Assembly: GCA_963761975.1 (NCBI GenBank)
Contig: CAVXIR010000004.1
Span: 1,984,001-2,048,000 of the forward strand
Direction of reading: 5' to 3'
Source: JAMQPK01 sp963761975
Lineage (GTDB): Bacteria > Acidobacteriota > Vicinamibacteria > Vicinamibacterales > JAMQPK01
Length of the DNA: 64,000 bases
The notes under the pieces were generated by a model. It was given only the letters and a program-made list of their open reading frames with translations. It was not told the origin of the DNA and did not search any database. The position numbers and the translations under genes are program-made. Positions 56,257 to 64,000 of this stretch are shown here, piece by piece; within the stretch, counting starts at the first letter, position 1; every line of letters begins with the position of its first letter.

Positions 56257-59160
56257 GTGTCGGCGCGTATCGGGTTTCGTCTGGCATTCGTCGCCGAACA
56301 GGTGACGACCGTCTGGCCGCCGACCGGCATCGCACAGGCCGCCCTGCTGCTATGGGGACTTCGTCTGTGGCCGGCAATTTGGTGTGCTGCGTTTATCGTC
56401 AACGCAACCATCGAGGGCCCGCTCTGGTCTGCCGCCAGCATTGCAACCGGCAACACGCTCGAGGCGGTGGCGGCCGCGTGGGCGCTCAACCGCTGGGGAT
56501 TCAATCCTGCGCTCGATCGCACTCGGGACACGCTTACGTTCATCACCATCGGCGTGGTTGCCACGACAGCGATAAGCGCCACGATCGGTACGACCAGCCT
56601 CTGTGCCAGCGATCTCGAGTCGTGGGATCGCTTCTGGATGATCTGGAGAGAATGGTGGCTCGGTGATGCGCTTGGATCCCTCGTCGTCGCGCCAGTGCTG
56701 CTCACAATGCTTCGGTCCGGCGTGCGCCTCACGCACAGACAGACGCTGGAGACCGGCGCGTGGGTGGCGGCTGCCGTGGCGGGTACTGCGCTCGTGTTCG
56801 GCCGCACATTCAGCACGATGTCCGGCCATTTCCCATTGGCATTCACGATCTTTCCGTTCGTCATTGCGGCCGCGGTTCGACTGGGCCACCCGGCGACCGC
56901 GCTGGTGACCCTCGCCACGATCGCCGTGACGCTCTCGAATACTGTGCGCGGCATCGGCCCGTTCACGACTGGCGCGGTTCATGACGCGCTGGTTCAGGCG
57001 CAGGTGTTCACGGGTGTCTTGGCCGGCAGCGGTCTTCTCCTCGCAGCTGCCATCATGGAGCGCCGTGTCATCGAACAGCGGCGGGCGGCAGCGTACGGCG
57101 TCGGAGAAGTGTTGGCGGCATCCCAGGATCTGACCGAAGCGGCACCGCGTATTCTTGCCGTGATCGGTACGAACCTTGACTGGCAGGTAGGCGCGTTGTG
57201 GACGGTCGACAGCAGCGCCGGACAGATCGGCTGCATAAGCGTCTGGTACCCCACCGATACATCGGCCCCCAAATTCGTTCAGTTGACGAGGGAGATGCGA
57301 TTCGCATCCGGCGTTGGGTTGCCGGGGCGTGTCTGGGCGACTGGTCGGCCCGCATGGATTCGCGACGTGGTGGAAGATCGCAATTTTCCGCGCTCGCCGG
57401 TCGCACGGCGGGAAGGACTGCACGGTGCATTTGGTTTTCCGATTTTGATCGGGGACAAGGTCCTGGGCGTTGTCGAGTTCTTCAACCGCACCGTGGAGGC
57501 GCCCGACGCCGATCTGTTAGCCACCATGGCGGCGATAGGCGGAGAAATCGGTCAGTTCATCAGCCGCAAACACACGGAAGCTATGGCGGCCGAGAGCCAA
57601 ATCCGAACGCATGCAATCCTAGAAACTGCGATGGATGCCATTCTCACGATGGACCAGCGCGGCGTGATCACCGAATTCAACCCGGCAGCCGAACGGATGT
57701 TCGGCCATTGCCGCGACGAGGCCCTAGGCCGGGAACTTGCTGCGCTCATCATTCCTGCGTCGCTGCAGGAACGTCATCGCAAGGGTTTGCGGACGTACCT
57801 GGAGACAGGTAAGGGTCCGTTTATCGATCGCCGGATCGACACCACCGCGGTCCGGGCCGACGGCCTGGAGTTTCCGGTAGAGGTCTCGATCACGAAAGTG
57901 GCGACCGACCCACCAATGTTCACCGGTTTCGTTCGCGACGTCACCGATCGAAAGGCTGCCGAGCGCGAGCGCGGGCAGCTACTCGAGCGGGAGCTGTCGG
58001 CCCGCCGCCAAGCCGAAGCCGCCAACCGCGCGAAGGACATCTTTCTCGCAACGCTATCCCACGAATTGCGAACTCCGCTCAACGCAATCGTCGGATGGAC
58101 GCGCATGCTCGTCGACGGCACGCTGGACCAACCCACCGCGACGCGGGCGCTGCAGATCATCGATCGAAACGCTCACGCGCAGTTGCAGCTCGTGGAAGAC
58201 ATCCTTGACGTATCGCGGATTGTCACCGGCAAGCTGAGCCTCGACCTTCAGCCGGTCGACCTGGGTACCGTTATCGGTGCGGTACTCGAAAGCTTCCGGC
58301 CGGCCGCCGAAGCCAAACAAATCCGGGTTCGCTCTACCCTCTCCGCAGCCGCTCGGCTGACGGCCGGCGATCCGAAACGGCTTCAGCAGGTCGTCTGGAA
58401 CCTTGTGTCGAATGCGTTGAAATTCACCACGCACAGTGGGCATATCAGCATCGAGGTCCTGGAATGCGGCGCTTCTTCCGTGTGCGTCAAAGTGACAGAT
58501 GACGGCGTGGGTATCGCGCCCGAGTTTTTGCCTCGCCTGTTCGAGCGGTTTACCCAGGCCGACAGCTCGACGACGCGTCAACACGGAGGCCTGGGTCTTG
58601 GTCTCGCAATCACACGCCATCTCGTTGAATTGCACGGCGGGACAGTTCGGGCGGAGAGCAAGGGCCCCGGCACAGGATCGACATTTACGGTGGAATTGCC
58701 GAAGCTTGCCGTCGAACCGCCCATCGATGTACCCGCTCCGGTGACAGACGGCGCGAACCGACAAACGCCGCTCGTGGGGTGCCGCGTCCTGGTGGTCGAA
58801 GACGAAGCCGACGCCCGCGATCTGCTCGCGACCATTCTCTCGAACGCCGGCGCGGTCGTCGAGCTTGCAACGTCGGTGGAGGAGGCATTGGCTGCGGTCG
58901 ATCGAACTCCGCCCGACGTGCTCTTATCGGACATCGGGCTCGTCGGGCAAGACGGGTACGAACTGATCCAACAGGTGCGTGCGCGGGACGCCGTTCGGCG
59001 AATGCATGTGCCTGCGGCGGCGATCACGGCGTACGCACGTGAAGAAGATCGACGACGCGCGCTCGCCGTCGGTTTTGACCGCTATGTGGCAAAGCCCATT
59101 GACAGTGCGGTCGTCGAGGTCGTGCGACGCCTATGGAAAGACCGCGTGAGCACCACTTAA
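56257..59160 (+). CDS. Hybrid histidine kinase: MASE1-GAF-PAS-HisKA-HATPase-REC
   Basis: 967 residues as read from a GTG. N-terminal MASE1 membrane sensor (about 1-275), GAF (about 280-435), PAS (about 445-565, DAILTMDQRGVITEFNPAAERMFGH), HisKA with His602 in ATLSHELRTPLN, HATPase (NLVSNALKFT, DDGVGIAPE, GGLGLGLAITRHLV), and a C-terminal receiver with Asp892. The first helix of MASE1 (LGVAIAYIVSARIGF) begins upstream of the GTG and no standard start precedes it, so the real start is unclear. The membrane signal is unknown. The separate response regulator at 61136 may be its partner. Confidence 0.9.
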   Translation: MSARIGFRLAFVAEQVTTVWPPTGIAQAALLLWGLRLWPAIWCAAFIVNATIEGPLWSAASIATGNTLEAVAAAWALNRWGFNPALDRTRDTLTFITIGVVATTAISATIGTTSLCASDLESWDRFWMIWREWWLGDALGSLVVAPVLLTMLRSGVRLTHRQTLETGAWVAAAVAGTALVFGRTFSTMSGHFPLAFTIFPFVIAAAVRLGHPATALVTLATIAVTLSNTVRGIGPFTTGAVHDALVQAQVFTGVLAGSGLLLAAAIMERRVIEQRRAAAYGVGEVLAASQDLTEAAPRILAVIGTNLDWQVGALWTVDSSAGQIGCISVWYPTDTSAPKFVQLTREMRFASGVGLPGRVWATGRPAWIRDVVEDRNFPRSPVARREGLHGAFGFPILIGDKVLGVVEFFNRTVEAPDADLLATMAAIGGEIGQFISRKHTEAMAAESQIRTHAILETAMDAILTMDQRGVITEFNPAAERMFGHCRDEALGRELAALIIPASLQERHRKGLRTYLETGKGPFIDRRIDTTAVRADGLEFPVEVSITKVATDPPMFTGFVRDVTDRKAAERERGQLLERELSARRQAEAANRAKDIFLATLSHELRTPLNAIVGWTRMLVDGTLDQPTATRALQIIDRNAHAQLQLVEDILDVSRIVTGKLSLDLQPVDLGTVIGAVLESFRPAAEAKQIRVRSTLSAAARLTAGDPKRLQQVVWNLVSNALKFTTHSGHISIEVLECGASSVCVKVTDDGVGIAPEFLPRLFERFTQADSSTTRQHGGLGLGLAITRHLVELHGGTVRAESKGPGTGSTFTVELPKLAVEPPIDVPAPVTDGANRQTPLVGCRVLVVEDEADARDLLATILSNAGAVVELATSVEEALAAVDRTPPDVLLSDIGLVGQDGYELIQQVRARDAVRRMHVPAAAITAYAREEDRRRALAVGFDRYVAKPIDSAVVEVVRRLWKDRVSTT

Positions 59161-59182
59161 CGCAGTCGGCCTTGCTGGTGAA

Positions 59183-60886
59183 CTATCGACGTATATCTTT
59201 GAGCGGCATGTCGAGCACGCCGAAGCGAGCGGTCATGCGGTCGCGCACGATCAGACGCACATGCGACGTCTCAGGCTCTATCGTCCAGACTTTGGCAAAA
59301 CGTACGATCGACGGCTGAACGGCCGCCTGCGGATTCTCCTTGACAGTAATGATTGCCCCGTCGCGCCGGACGCGCGTCCACTGCTTGGTGTTCCGCTCGC
59401 CGAATCCAATCTCCAGATCGGCTACCGGCTGGCCGTTGACGCGCTTGTAGTAGAGATCGTCGGCCGCAATCTGAATCAGCACGTTCAGACCGTAGGGAAC
59501 GGCGTCGGCGCGCGCGTCGAGCCGAATGGCGGTTGATCCCAGGGGATTCTGCAGCGCAGCCTGCCAATCCGGCTCGGCCCAGTTCACCGGTTGCTTGACC
59601 GGCGCAAGCGCCATATAGCCTTTGCGATGCAACACGCCCACGCCGGGACGGGTCACGCGCACGTCGAAATCGTGCCACCGGTTGTCGGTGTTGTCGGCAA
59701 CGTAGAAACCCACCGAATACGACCCGCGCATGTCATTGGCGGCCGCGCTCACACCAGCCGTGAGATCGTTCGTGTTCCTGAACGCGCGACCGCCGGTGAC
59801 GTCGGCCAGCATGTCCATCGTGCCCCAGATGCGGAGATCGTTTTCCCGCGTCATCGGACGCAGCTGCATTTTTTCTTCCTGGCCTTTGCTCGAACCTGGT
59901 GCCGTCGTGCTCGTTCCGAGAAACCCGATTTGGAGCCCGGTGGCTTGTGTCGGATAGACCGTGATGCCTTGTGTGGCAAGACGCTGCCCAAGCCCGCGGA
60001 CCTGCGAAGCGTAACTGGTGACCCAGCGATCGTGCGCGCCCTGCGTCAGGACAGGAATGCCGCCGCTGATCCACACCAGATTCTTGCGACCCGGGATACC
60101 GGAGAGGTGATTCCCCAAGGCCTCGAGCGACGCGACCGTCTGATTCATGCGCCGCATGTGCATCTGCTCTTGAAAGTACTCCTCGGCCCTCGCCATCTGT
60201 GCGCGGGCTTTATCCCACTCAGCCTGTCGTTCGGCGTCGGCCTGTGCCTCCTGGTCGCCGCCGCCGCCGGAGCCGCTGTTGCCGACGGTATCGTTGTAGT
60301 GCTCGGCTTCCATCAACTGCCGGCGGACCAGCTCGTCAGCCGAGACAGGCTGAATGTTGTATTCGATATTGTGCTTGGAAAGCCGCGCGCGGAGCGCTTC
60401 GAGATCCGCGGTGAAATCGTGAACGATTCGCAGGTTCGAGCCCAGCGCGTAGACCGCCACGCGCGTGTTGGGTGCAAGGGCGCGAAGGTACTGCATCACC
60501 TGCGCCTTCACCGCAACCTGATCCTCAGGCAGCGTATTCAGCGAGTCCATGACGATCGCCGTCACATTCCTCGCAGGACCCGGCGAATATTCCGTTCGAT
60601 TCGTAAAAATTCCGGGCGCAATCGGTTCGCGCGGAGGTTCGACTGCGCCGGGCACGAATGCCGAACCTTCGAATCTGAAGAACGCGACCGGCTGCGGCTT
60701 GCCGTTTTGCAGAATTGTGATCTCGTCCTGCTTCAGATCGGTGACGGGCCGGCCGCTCCCGTCGGTGGCCACTATCGTGAACTCAACGAGTGTGGTTCCG
60801 GCGCGGAAGATCGGCGTGGGTTGCTGCGCATATATGTGCACGACCGCCGCGCCAAGTACGAGCGCGGCGATTACAATTTTTTGCAT
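59183..60886 (-). CDS. VWA-related acidobacterial protein, secreted (third copy)
   Basis: 567 residues with signal peptide MQKIVIAALVLGAAVVHIYAQ. It resembles 48949-50598 throughout: PIFRAGTTLVEFTIVATDGSGRPVTDL, AIVMDSLNTLPEDQ (degenerate MIDAS), GIPGRKNLVWISGGIP, SYSVGFYVADNTDNRWHDFDVRVTRPGVGVLHRKGYMAL. A Gly-rich/charged helix (DAERQAEWDKARAQMARAEEYF) is inserted at about 200-260. The end RFGVLDMPLKDIRR is duplicated as a fragment at 55987. A TTTAACGGTAAAG site lies 3 bp before the start. Confidence 0.87.
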   Translation of the reverse strand: MQKIVIAALVLGAAVVHIYAQQPTPIFRAGTTLVEFTIVATDGSGRPVTDLKQDEITILQNGKPQPVAFFRFEGSAFVPGAVEPPREPIAPGIFTNRTEYSPGPARNVTAIVMDSLNTLPEDQVAVKAQVMQYLRALAPNTRVAVYALGSNLRIVHDFTADLEALRARLSKHNIEYNIQPVSADELVRRQLMEAEHYNDTVGNSGSGGGGDQEAQADAERQAEWDKARAQMARAEEYFQEQMHMRRMNQTVASLEALGNHLSGIPGRKNLVWISGGIPVLTQGAHDRWVTSYASQVRGLGQRLATQGITVYPTQATGLQIGFLGTSTTAPGSSKGQEEKMQLRPMTRENDLRIWGTMDMLADVTGGRAFRNTNDLTAGVSAAANDMRGSYSVGFYVADNTDNRWHDFDVRVTRPGVGVLHRKGYMALAPVKQPVNWAEPDWQAALQNPLGSTAIRLDARADAVPYGLNVLIQIAADDLYYKRVNGQPVADLEIGFGERNTKQWTRVRRDGAIITVKENPQAAVQPSIVRFAKVWTIEPETSHVRLIVRDRMTARFGVLDMPLKDIRR

Positions 60887-61135
60887 GGTTTAACGGTAAA
60901 GCACCGCTTACAACGGTGCAACAGTCTTGTTCAACCTTGTTCAACGACGGGACACGAGCTGCCACTGCAGGACTGTGCAAGTCAGAAACTGCCCGAATTT
61001 AAAGGGAATTGAGCCGTCCGCCTTTCTGGTATCGAAGTTGTTATCACACCACCCCAGCGCCGCGTGCGGCGAGGGTAATGGGGCCCTCACCAGCGAGCGG
61101 CATGGAGCGGGACAAAGGACTCCCGCAAAGAACAA
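60887..61135. other. Divergent promoter spacer with operator-like site
   Basis: TTTAACGGTAAAG at 60889-60901, a hairpin GCACCG/CGGTGC at 60902-60918, and the direct repeat CTTGTTCAAC at 60926-60945. The region separates the VWA gene and the response regulator gene. No gene is supported. Confidence 0.5.
60889..60901. promoter_or_regulatory. TTTAACGGTAAAG operator-like site
   Basis: Imperfect match to the CTTTACCGGTAAAG palindrome at 47753. It lies just ahead of the VWA gene start at 60886. Confidence 0.4.
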
Positions 61136-61543
61136 ATGACACTCTTCACTAAACCACGGTTGCGCCGCACGGTCCTGGTGGTCGAGGATGCGTTGACGAC
61201 GCGCTGCATTCTCGAGCAGTTTTTTGCGCGCGCGGGCTGCGATGTGCTGCAGGCCGGCGATGCGGATACGGCGCTCGTTCGGCTGAAGTCCACCGACGTC
61301 GATGCCGTGATTCTGGACCTCCGCCTCGCCGATGATCGATCGGGCCTCGAGGTACTCGAACAGATGCGGCTCGACGCGCGCTTCGACGATGTGCCCGTTG
61401 TGGTGCTGACCGGTGTGACGGAAGTGGAACCCGCCGAGGCAGAAGTCATCGAGCGCCATGGCGCGCATCTTTTGTACAAGCGGTTCGGGTACAAAGAGGT
61501 CGTGCAGCGGCTCGAGAGGATTCTCACCGCAAAGGCAGCGTAG
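61136..61543 (+). CDS. Stand-alone response regulator (receiver domain)
   Basis: 135 residues: LVVEDALTTRCILEQFFARAGCDVLQAGDADTAL, phospho-acceptor Asp61 in VILDLRLADD, and VVVLTGVTEV for the Thr switch. There is no output domain. It would relay a phosphate or act by binding. The hybrid kinase at 56257 lies 2 kb away and could signal to it. Its 3' end overlaps the MBL gene by 20 bp on the opposite strand. Confidence 0.88.
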   Translation: MTLFTKPRLRRTVLVVEDALTTRCILEQFFARAGCDVLQAGDADTALVRLKSTDVDAVILDLRLADDRSGLEVLEQMRLDARFDDVPVVVLTGVTEVEPAEAEVIERHGAHLLYKRFGYKEVVQRLERILTAKAA

Positions 61544-62591
61544 GCTCGTACGTCTTGCTGAAGTGGTTTCGGCTGTTGTTGACCGTGAACGTCCCGTCGG
61601 TCTCGGCCGAGACCTTAATCCAGTTCGTCGCGCCGTGCTGCGGATCTGCCTCGACATTGGCCACGAACACGCGCGGCACGTCGTACTCAGGCCCGCTGAG
61701 CTCGGCGACGTGAAGCTGCCATAAGTCTTCCAGTCCCGGGCTCGAATACAGCACCCGCATCGTCTCGGGCTGTCCGCCTTTGCGGATGCCGTTGTTGATG
61801 ACGCCCACACGCGGCCGCAGTGCATGCACCAGCGCTTCGGAATTGGAGCTGTGCTGACCGTGGCGCGAGACGAGCAGGAATTCCACCGTTCCCAGGCGGT
61901 TGGCCGGACACATCATCTCGAACTCTTTGTTCCATGGAAAGTCGGCGAGATACAGCGCGCGGAACTTGCCGAACGTCACATGCGAGCCAACTGAGTGCTC
62001 ATCCTCCGTGTTGCCGACTGGCTGGCCAGACACTGGATTCACCGTGTGCGGCTTGAACCCTGCGCAGTGCCGATTGGGGCGTCCCGCACCGGGGAGGGGA
62101 TTCTTGATACTCTCGCGCGCCGAAGTGACGAAGCGCCATTCGACGCCTTTCAACGGGAGGGTATCTCCGACCTTCACGATCGTGTGTTTCGATTTGGCGA
62201 CGAGACCGGGGTAGGTTTTCTGCAAAAACTCGTCGACCACGGCGTTCGGCTGCACATTGCCGCCGTGATCGAGGTAATGGCGAATCGGAATACGGCCCGC
62301 CAGTTCGGCCATCGCGCCCATGTGATCGCCGTGCCAGTGCGAGGTGACGAGTGCGTCGATCTGCGTGACCCCGGCCGCTGTCACGGCGGCCATGATGCGG
62401 TCGGCGTCTCTGACCGCGGCCGGTCCGCCGTTGCCGGTGTCGATGAGAACGGCCTCACGCGAGGGCGTGACGAAGAGCGTCGCATTTCCGCCCTCAACAT
62501 CCACGACATAGATGTCGAGGGTTCTCGACTGCGCCTGCAGAATGACGACACACATCGCAAGGGCAGCGGCAACGGACAAGGCGCACTTCAT
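61524..62591 (-). CDS. Secreted MBL-fold metallo-hydrolase (ComEC/Rec2-like)
   Basis: 355 residues from ATG at 62591, GGAGG nearby. Signal peptide MKCALSVAAALAMCVVILQA. Metal site HWHGDH at 85-90, then ALYLADFPWN and LLVSRHGQHSSNS for later His and Asp. The start IYVVDVEGGNATLFVTPSREAVLIDTG is the ComEC/Rec2-type beta-lactamase fold. A hydrolase of unknown substrate in the periplasm. It converges with the response regulator. Confidence 0.88.
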   Translation of the reverse strand: MKCALSVAAALAMCVVILQAQSRTLDIYVVDVEGGNATLFVTPSREAVLIDTGNGGPAAVRDADRIMAAVTAAGVTQIDALVTSHWHGDHMGAMAELAGRIPIRHYLDHGGNVQPNAVVDEFLQKTYPGLVAKSKHTIVKVGDTLPLKGVEWRFVTSARESIKNPLPGAGRPNRHCAGFKPHTVNPVSGQPVGNTEDEHSVGSHVTFGKFRALYLADFPWNKEFEMMCPANRLGTVEFLLVSRHGQHSSNSEALVHALRPRVGVINNGIRKGGQPETMRVLYSSPGLEDLWQLHVAELSGPEYDVPRVFVANVEADPQHGATNWIKVSAETDGTFTVNNSRNHFSKTYEPTLPLR

Positions 62592-62599
62592 AAGTGCCT

Positions 62600-62625
62600 C
62601 CACTTAGCTGGTAGCTGGTAGCTCG
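62600..62625. repeat. TAGCTGG short-unit repeat (block P)
   Basis: TTAGCTGGTAGCTGGTAGCTCG upstream of the MBL gene, followed by the palindrome at 62644-62659. Confidence 0.7.
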
Positions 62626-62633
62626 TGGCCGTA

Positions 62634-62659
62634 GTACGTAGTATCCGGCTTCAGCCGGA
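62634..62659. repeat. REP-like palindrome TCCGGCTTCAGCCGGA
   Basis: Arms TCCGGCT and AGCCGGA around TC. On the minus strand the core is CTGAAG and the tail is ATACTACG. It has the same layout as the CTAAAG palindromes, in the spacer next to the DUF1761 stop. Confidence 0.8.
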
Positions 62660-62665
62660 CCGTGA

Positions 62666-63106
62666 TCACGACCAGAACGACAAAATGAATCCAAACAGGA
62701 GCAACCGAACCAGATCGAAGCTCGCGTTGATCAGTACCAGACCCCAGCTCTTCATTTCCCACGCCACACGGTTCATCTGAACCGGAAGAAAAAATCCGAG
62801 CCAGTTGAAAACGCCTGCATTCAGCGCGTAGATCCACGGCGCCGCGTCGGGCTCCAACCCCCAGGACGAGGCTTGCCACGCTTTGATGCTATGGAGGAGC
62901 ACCCACGCAATGAGCAGATTGCTCACGAAAAAGATGCCCATCGCCTTGCCCATCGATCCGGAATCGGGCGGCTGCATGTTGCCGAAGCCCATATGCCGTT
63001 GCCAGGACTTTCCGAAGAGCGGGCCGAACCACAGGAATCCAACTGGCATCGCAACCACCGCGCATGCGAGCACCGCGAGGTAGTTGATCGTGAAGGTCGG
63101 CATCAT
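62666..63106 (-). CDS. DUF1761 membrane protein
   Basis: 146 residues, four transmembrane helices. Conserved N-terminal NYLAVLACAVVAMPVGFLWFGPLFGKSWQRHMGF, then ALNAGVFNWLGFFLPVQMNRVAWE. The family has unknown function. The ATG at 63106 is followed by another ATG; GGAG lies 8 bp upstream. Confidence 0.87.
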   Translation of the reverse strand: MMPTFTINYLAVLACAVVAMPVGFLWFGPLFGKSWQRHMGFGNMQPPDSGSMGKAMGIFFVSNLLIAWVLLHSIKAWQASSWGLEPDAAPWIYALNAGVFNWLGFFLPVQMNRVAWEMKSWGLVLINASFDLVRLLLFGFILSFWS

Positions 63107-63122
63107 CGGCCACGCTCCATTT

Positions 63123-63193
63123 CATCGTCGATCGTCCATCGTCGATCGGCAATCGTCTAGACGATGGACGATGGACGATCGACGATGGACAAT
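63123..63193. repeat. Inverted ATCGTCG / CGACGAT repeats (block Q)
   Basis: The left arm carries ATCGTCGATCGTCC units and the right arm GGACGATCGACGATGG, meeting at TCTAGA near 63158. A long hairpin is likely between the CAT-like gene stop and the DUF1761 start. Confidence 0.88.
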
Positions 63194-63195
63194 CG

Positions 63196-63834
63196 TTAAA
63201 CTCGGGATACCCTACCACGCTCGAGTTCCTGTTTGAAGCGGTCGAAAAGCCTGGCCACGTCGAGGCCATCGACGAGTGCGTGATGCACTTCGACGGCAAC
63301 GGGCATTTTCATCCGCCGCCCTTCGCGGACGGCTTGTCCGAAGACGAGGCGCGGAATTGAATCGCCGCGCGGAATCGCATTCGTGTACGCCGTAAAGCGG
63401 AACCACGGCAGCACCGAATGGTAGACGACATCGTCGACGAGCTTTTGCGGCTCCAGCCTCCCCCCTTTCATCGCTTTCGCGATGGCGGCATTGCCGTTCG
63501 TGACGAATTCGTCGAGGGTATCGGCGGGCTCGACCCGCGCGAATCCGAAGGTCTCGTCCGGCCGCCGAATCGTGGGCCCGACGCCGATGCGATCGTGACG
63601 CCACACGCCGCGCGGTCGCAGCCGCAGACGGAATGCTTCGACGTCGTTGACGGCTCTCAACATGAGAAACAGCGAGGTCAGAAAAAATGAGGGGATCCCC
63701 GGCTTGCGGCACTGGTTCCAGACTCGCGTGACGTCGGCATCGACCGTGACGCTGAAAAATGGCTGTTCGTACTTGCGGAACAACTCATAGTGCTCACGCC
63801 GCCTCCATGTCTTCAGATCAATCCAGACGCCCAC
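63196..63834 (-). CDS. Chloramphenicol acetyltransferase-like protein (CatA family)
   Basis: 212 residues from a GTG two bases after the macro-domain stop. It has PFFSVTVDADVT, FFLTSLFLMLRAVND, PWFRFTAYTNAI and the active-site HHALVDG at 184-190 (HHxxxDG). All parts of the trimeric CAT fold are present. Such proteins acetylate chloramphenicol or unknown natural compounds using acetyl-CoA. Only a resistance test could show which. Confidence 0.88.
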   Translation of the reverse strand: MGVWIDLKTWRRREHYELFRKYEQPFFSVTVDADVTRVWNQCRKPGIPSFFLTSLFLMLRAVNDVEAFRLRLRPRGVWRHDRIGVGPTIRRPDETFGFARVEPADTLDEFVTNGNAAIAKAMKGGRLEPQKLVDDVVYHSVLPWFRFTAYTNAIPRGDSIPRLVFGQAVREGRRMKMPVAVEVHHALVDGLDVARLFDRFKQELERGRVSRV

Positions 63835-63836
63835 TA

Positions 63837-64000
63837 CTAGGTCCCCTTCACACCTTCGGACGCGTAAGCCTCGAGTGCGTCAGCGTTGAAGCACGCGAAC
63901 ACGACACGCGTGATGGAGGCGTGCTCGCGAACGAATGCCTGGACAGTTGTCACCGCAACCTGCGTGGCGGCGCGAAGGGGATAGCCAAAGATCCCCGTGC
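63837..64000 (-). CDS. Macro-domain protein, C-terminal part
   Basis: The last 53 codons of a macro-domain (ADP-ribose-binding) protein. It has TGIFGYPLRAATQVAVTTV (the GIFGYP ADP-ribose loop) and HASITRVVFACFNADALEAY. The stop at 63837 is followed by TA and the GTG of the CAT-like gene, so the two are co-transcribed. The N-terminus is off the window. Confidence 0.82.
   Translation of the reverse strand, partial: TGIFGYPLRAATQVAVTTVQAFVREHASITRVVFACFNADALEAYASEGVKGT

Overview
The window looks like a GC-rich chromosome segment (roughly 60-63 % by eye) of an Acidobacteriota member, most likely of the Vicinamibacteria (subdivision 6) type. The reasons are three VWFA-related proteins of the acidobacterial TIGR03436 kind, a very large TonB receptor with an N-terminal carboxypeptidase-regulatory domain, PQQ-dependent dehydrogenases, TIM-barrel/ThuA fusions, and many secreted hydrolases. 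The taxonomic call is an inference from gene content. No rRNA, tRNA, CRISPR array, prophage or complete insertion sequence was seen. Most genes lie on the minus strand.

Layout. 1-3.8 kb: partial HerA-like ATPase, methyltransferase, and an SPFH-HTH protein divergent from a zinc-ribbon protein. 3.9-8.4 kb: small enzymes (NTF2-like, DinB-like, ferritin, VOC, nucleoside deaminase, SDR, alpha/beta hydrolase), many in overlapping tandem pairs. 8.5-17 kb: secreted PQQ-type propeller proteins, a cyclase, a TIM-barrel/ThuA protein, DinB and an M28 peptidase. 17-26 kb: slipin/NfeD, GNAT, a frameshifted heme/streptogramin-lyase-like protein, D-aminoacylase, penicillin acylase and murI. 26-37 kb: a putative secreted zincin, a beta-propeller, GT39 and TPR membrane proteins, the TonB receptor and a Tat-exported alginate-lyase-like protein. 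37-48 kb: an SPFH/Arc/DUF3592 operon with a palindromic operator, a chimeric DUF3667 protein, M20, tannase, and a second ThuA + PQQ-dehydrogenase module. 48-64 kb: VWA proteins, HNH nuclease, BlaI/BlaR1 pair, hybrid histidine kinase, response regulator, MBL hydrolase, DUF1761, CAT-like and a partial macro-domain protein.

How the genes fit together. Much of the content is periplasmic or outer-membrane catabolism: TonB uptake, polysaccharide and peptide hydrolysis, and PQQ oxidation of sugars or alcohols. The ThuA/PQQ-dehydrogenase pairing occurs twice. A CTTTACCGGTAAAG-like palindrome lies upstream of the TonB receptor, one ThuA gene, one PQQ dehydrogenase and one VWA gene, which suggests a shared regulon.

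The most unusual content is non-coding. (1) Two 135-138 bp elements (28256-28393 and 36936-37070) fold into the same four-way-junction cruciform in opposite orientation, with different stem sequences but preserved pairing. (2) Many spacers carry a short-unit degenerate repeat, often as an inverted hairpin. These blocks intrude into genes and supply ribosome binding sites, a signal-peptide core, C-terminal tails, and part of the spacer peptide of a penicillin acylase. (3) Dispersed palindromes share a CTAAAG/CTGAAG core but have different arms. Three genes each carry one apparent surplus base, which may be sequencing error or decay.
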